Positions 17,962 to 20,891 of a DNA stretch of 20,891 nucleotides are shown piece by piece. The DNA is from Amoebophrya sp. AT5.2 (Eukaryota > Sar > Dinophyceae > Syndiniales > Amoebophryaceae). Positions within the stretch are counted from its first letter, which is position 1. Each line of letters starts with the position of its first letter. The stretch covers positions 1 through 20,891 of the forward strand of contig RXOD01004535.1 of the NCBI GenBank assembly GCA_005223375.1, written 5' to 3'. A program made the translations under genes and the position numbers. The notes under the pieces are model-generated. The model was not told where the DNA came from and did not search any database. It saw only the letters and a list, made by a program, of their open reading frames with translations.

Positions 17962-18003
17962 GCAGCGGCCGGCTGGTGGTCTTGTTCTTTTCACCCACCC
18001 CGA

Positions 18004-18042
18004 CGAGAAACTAGTCTACCACTAGTACTCGACGTTGTCGAG
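18004..18042. repeat. Overlapping hairpins after the BolA gene
   Basis: CGAG-AA-ACTAGT pairs with ACTAGT-A-CTCG around loop CTACC (18004-18031). CTCGAC-GTT-GTCGAG is a perfect hairpin at 18028-18042. The two share CTCG, so only one can form at a time. They lie about 45 nt after the stop codon and may mark 3'-end processing (inference). Confidence 0.5.
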
Positions 18043-18636
18043 CGTCTTGTTGATGTGCAGCCAACAAGTCGTGGGTCTGGTGGATGGCGGCGCTGGCGGT
18101 CGCACTTGGTCGCAGTTGTGCAACGCGACGGCGACTGAGCGCCCAAGATTCTCGACGGAAGGAATGATACGCTGGGAGGTGTTGCTGTGATGAGGATGAC
18201 ACGAAAAAATGAACGCTGCTTGAGGTCGTGGGACGATACAGGTCACTTCTCGGAAAAGGCTTAAGACTACAGCCACTAGGACTAGCAGAACGCATCAGAA
18301 CCACAAGAACCAGCTCGGAAAAAATAACGACAGACACAGACGATCGCTGAAATATTAAGAGCAAAATACCAATGTGTTCTTTCAGGCTCTACTTGATCTT
18401 GGAGAAACTTAAAAGCCCGCAGCAGGTTCATTGAATGGCCATCCATCGCCAACCTCTTTTTCTACAAACATCGTGCACCTCTCCCGAACAACAAGACAGG
18501 CACACTGCATGCGCATGCGCATCGTAGTTGTACTAGTAGAACTAGAATTTTCTACTCTGTGTGCCAACTCGATCTCGTACTTTCCTGCTAGCTACCACTA
18601 CCTGTGACTCCGGTTTTTCGCTCATAGAAACTCTAA

Positions 18637-18717
18637 ATGAACTACGTTCGCCGGCACGAAGAACGACAGCCCGTGCTGGTCGGCGCTATCGTGCGCGGCA
18701 CCGAAGCTCCCACTTAA
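18637..18717 (+). other. Upstream ORF before the AAA ATPase
   Basis: ATG 18637 to TAA 18717 gives 26 codons in a different frame, ending 11 nt before the ATPase ATG. It is translated only if the mRNA starts at or before GCTCATAG (about 18627); an acceptor at ACTTAAG (18718) would exclude it. No function is implied. Confidence 0.25.
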
Positions 18718-18728
18718 GAAACCGCAAA

Positions 18729-20804
18729 ATGGCGATGACCGCTAGTCCTTGGTACCTGCGGCCGGAGTACTGCCTCGCTCGGCAGAACGTAAGCGTTACA
18801 CTCACAGCCAGCTCGTCAAGCACCCGCCCCAGCAGCGATCCAAGCAATTTGACGGCTTCCGCTCTTCAACCACCTTTGAACACGTCGTGGCGCCACGGCA
18901 GCGATGTTCTTTCCATCCCACTACACCTCATTCCACCCGCACAGCGGCCGTTGTGGGCATGCGGGGACCACGACCTAGCCGCGCCTCCGTGTGGCGCCGC
19001 TCCATCATCAGAACATGATCATCATGATCGGAGCTTGTTCTTCGTCGCGGTTTGCTTTCGCCGTACTTCGAAAAGCGAATGCGACGAGGTCGAGGACGAC
19101 TATTTCATCGCCCGCGCTCGACTGAACACGGACGACGGCGTGATTGGAGCCTTCGCCTCTCCCACGTGGGCTATTCCAGGGCAGTTTCTCGGCGCTCTTA
19201 CGGGGAACAAGGAGGAGACTTGCGTTTGTTCCGCACTGGTGCGGCTGCGTCGGTTTTGCCTGCCAACTGCAGAAAGGGTCGCGGTGGACGTGGTGGATGA
19301 GTCGTGGCATCAAACGCTAGATGATGACGAGACAAGAACGCGGAACAACAACGAGCTGGCGACGAGCTGCGAAAGCACGACCCGATACCAGTCGCTGCTT
19401 CGCAACCTCGTGATTGAGAAGATGCGGGGACGAGCGGTGCACGAAAACTTGGTTGATACTGTGTGGCGGGACGACGCGGAAGTACGAATGTGCATTCGAG
19501 AAGTAGTGACCCGATGGGGCAGCGGAAGAGCAGTTCCTGGCGAGGATGCAGAGACAACTACATCCTGGAGCGTGGTTGCACCCCCGAACACGGAAGTCCG
19601 AGTGAATTTCATCGACGGAAAATTCAAAAGACGAAGAACATCAAAGGCTGAAGTGTCCTCCGGTCTCGTCTGCAAGGCTTATCTGGTCGACACTTCTGAG
19701 GGGGGAAACATTGACCAGGAGGGGCTTGCGAAGCTGTCGCTCGAACGAATAGCAGCGGAGCCCGCACACGACATCGCATCGTGGATTTTAGAGCAGGAGA
19801 GCTGGGGCGTTGTTGTTACGTTTTACCTGGGCGCCGTGCCGAGGCTGATGAGGGGCTTATGCAGGAAGCTGCGCGCAGTCGTGCAGCTTTTGCAGCTGTT
19901 ATCAGTGGAAAGAAGCAAGGCAGCTACGCCAAGACTTAGAAGTGACGGAGGCACTGGCACGACCACCAGGACCAGCCGCCCCATTGCCGTGATGCATTTC
20001 GTTTTCGCAGGTCGGGGATGGTCAGAAGACGCGGGCGCTGTTTTGCGCGACCGAAAGTCGCCACCACCAGACGTATCGGCGTTCGCGAACGCGTGCGGCT
20101 TCGTTTTTCAAGAGGCGCACGCGATTCCCTCGTCGAGGACGTCATCTTCGAACGTCGGTCTGATGAAAATTCCAGACCAAGCACTAGGACCAGCTGAGGA
20201 CTCCGGATCGGCAGCTGCGCCTCCTGAGACCCCTCGCATGCAGAGTGAGACCCCTCGCCTGCAGCGGACGCACGCGCCAGAAAAGAACTACGTCGCTTTT
20301 ACGCAGAACCTGTTGGTTTGTGGAGCTGCGAAAAGCGGCAAGACAAAGTTTCTACGGGAGCTTATTCTGCAACGAGCTGGCTCTCGCTCTGGCAGCTTCT
20401 CTTCAAACTCGACGAGCTGGACGTCACCTTACCAGATCATCCCCGTCGCTTCCCTAGTACACTCGGGTGTAGGCGAGAGTGCGCGTCATATGCGTGACCT
20501 GTTTGCAAAAGCGGCTTTGCTGGCGCAGAAAGGTGGAGCAGAAGACCAGCTGTTGTTGAGCGTTCTGTGTTTTGAGGACGTGGATGTGCTGTTCTCAGAT
20601 GCAGGAGCAGAGGGCGGTGTGAATTTGTGGGCGCGAGACGTCGTGCCCGAGCTAGCGAAGTGCCTGGAGCGATTTTCGGGCGCAGTTCGAGCGATTTGCA
20701 CGTGTCGGGACGCAGAATCGGTGCCGAGGATTTTGCGCTCGAGACTGCAACAAGCCAGTATCGAGAAGATTCGGCTGGCACCGGAGCAGTTCGGGCTCGC
20801 TTAA
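18729..20804 (+). CDS. Divergent AAA-type ATPase, apparently cut short before the lid
   Basis: ATG 18729 (context CAAAATG) gives 691 aa to TAA 20804. Residues about 528-690 are an AAA core: Walker A GAAKSGKT (532-539), the second-region motif GVGESARHMRDLFAKA (580-595) as in Cdc48/SPATA5/Pex proteins, Walker B LLSVLCFEDVD (about 609-619), and a sensor-1-like AICTCRDAES followed by RILRSR. Walker B reads ED where most AAA proteins have DE, and the sensor-1 Asn appears replaced by Cys, so hydrolysis may be altered. The first 500 residues are divergent, probably an N-domain; a Pex1/Pex6- or SPATA5-like member is possible but unproven. A 21-nt tandem duplication (ETPRMQS/ETPRLQR) precedes the core. 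The frame ends where the AAA lid should begin, so either the protein lacks it or an unseen intron leads to more exons beyond the window. Confidence 0.7.
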   Translation: MAMTASPWYLRPEYCLARQNVSVTLTASSSSTRPSSDPSNLTASALQPPLNTSWRHGSDVLSIPLHLIPPAQRPLWACGDHDLAAPPCGAAPSSEHDHHDRSLFFVAVCFRRTSKSECDEVEDDYFIARARLNTDDGVIGAFASPTWAIPGQFLGALTGNKEETCVCSALVRLRRFCLPTAERVAVDVVDESWHQTLDDDETRTRNNNELATSCESTTRYQSLLRNLVIEKMRGRAVHENLVDTVWRDDAEVRMCIREVVTRWGSGRAVPGEDAETTTSWSVVAPPNTEVRVNFIDGKFKRRRTSKAEVSSGLVCKAYLVDTSEGGNIDQEGLAKLSLERIAAEPAHDIASWILEQESWGVVVTFYLGAVPRLMRGLCRKLRAVVQLLQLLSVERSKAATPRLRSDGGTGTTTRTSRPIAVMHFVFAGRGWSEDAGAVLRDRKSPPPDVSAFANACGFVFQEAHAIPSSRTSSSNVGLMKIPDQALGPAEDSGSAAAPPETPRMQSETPRLQRTHAPEKNYVAFTQNLLVCGAAKSGKTKFLRELILQRAGSRSGSFSSNSTSWTSPYQIIPVASLVHSGVGESARHMRDLFAKAALLAQKGGAEDQLLLSVLCFEDVDVLFSDAGAEGGVNLWARDVVPELAKCLERFSGAVRAICTCRDAESVPRILRSRLQQASIEKIRLAPEQFGLA
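20227..20268 (+). repeat. 21-nt tandem duplication inside the AAA gene
   Basis: Two copies, starting at 20227 and 20248, of GAGACCCCTCGCNTGCAG plus three bases encode ETPRMQS and ETPRLQR. It keeps frame and lies in a disordered linker before the Walker A motif. It looks like a recent in-frame expansion. Confidence 0.7.
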
Positions 20805-20891
20805 GCTGTGAATAGAGTGAGGTGAATATAAGTTATGGACCTATTAGGTTCCCTCGCTATTAGAGCTTGTCCAAGTTCGCTGACCCTTTCG

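Larger units (their letters stand above)
17962..18728. other. Intergenic, BolA gene to AAA ATPase gene
   Basis: There are 767 nt without a supportable gene. Two overlapping hairpins follow the BolA stop (18004-18031 and 18028-18042). A 12-bp palindrome GCATGCGCATGC is at 18507-18518. Acceptor-like sites before the ATPase start are CCTGCTAG (about 18590), GCTCATAG (about 18627) and ACTTAAG (18718). A 26-codon upstream ORF lies at 18637-18717. The frame of the ATPase stays open upstream to 18561 but has no ATG there. Confidence 0.45.

Noticed and set aside
18561..18728. Upstream extension of the AAA protein
   Set aside because: Starts with GTG only and contains several acceptor-like AGs; ATG 18729 is the first in-frame ATG.

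Overview
This window looks like nuclear DNA of a protist, most likely an alveolate. A syndinean dinoflagellate such as Amoebophrya is my best guess (inference). Reasons: genes are close together (about 2.5 kb per gene), and every gene I can support lies on the + strand. Short spliceosomal introns (about 130-290 nt) interrupt a clear SYF1/XAB2 gene and a BolA gene. Their donors start GTA, often GTAC, and six of the seven reconstructed acceptors read AG|G. Several start codons follow a nearby pyrimidine-tract + AG, as expected if mRNAs were made by spliced-leader trans-splicing. One protein carries a Cys motif I associate with stramenopile and alveolate secreted proteins. No bacterial operon signals, rRNA, tRNA, CRISPR or transposon was recognised.

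Layout, all on +. 1-544: leader/intergenic. 545-1903: F-box protein. 2345-3226: secreted CREG-like protein with a Cys-rich tail. 4014-8627: seven-exon SYF1/XAB2 splicing factor (HAT repeats). 9479-12448: low-complexity, probably nuclear protein with an N-terminal coiled coil. 12739-13043: possible spliced leader or mini-ORF. 13104-13829: low-complexity protein interrupted by one in-frame TGA, which an in-frame intron could remove. 15056-16417: secreted Cys-rich protein with a GPI-anchor-like or membrane C-terminus. 17242-17961: two-exon mitochondrial BolA (BOLA3-like). 18729-20804: divergent AAA-type ATPase whose reading frame stops before the lid subdomain.

The genes do not form an evident pathway. 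They mix housekeeping functions (splicing, mitochondrial Fe-S trafficking, ubiquitin ligase adaptor, AAA ATPase) with secreted or surface proteins, as in an ordinary gene-dense eukaryotic region. The items most worth checking are the GTAC donors, the in-frame TGA at 13344 with a SECIS-like hairpin just downstream, the CREG/Cys-motif fusion, the extra GYVFK motif in SYF1, and the truncated AAA protein. All exon joins were worked out by eye from reading frame and family similarity; none is backed by transcript data.
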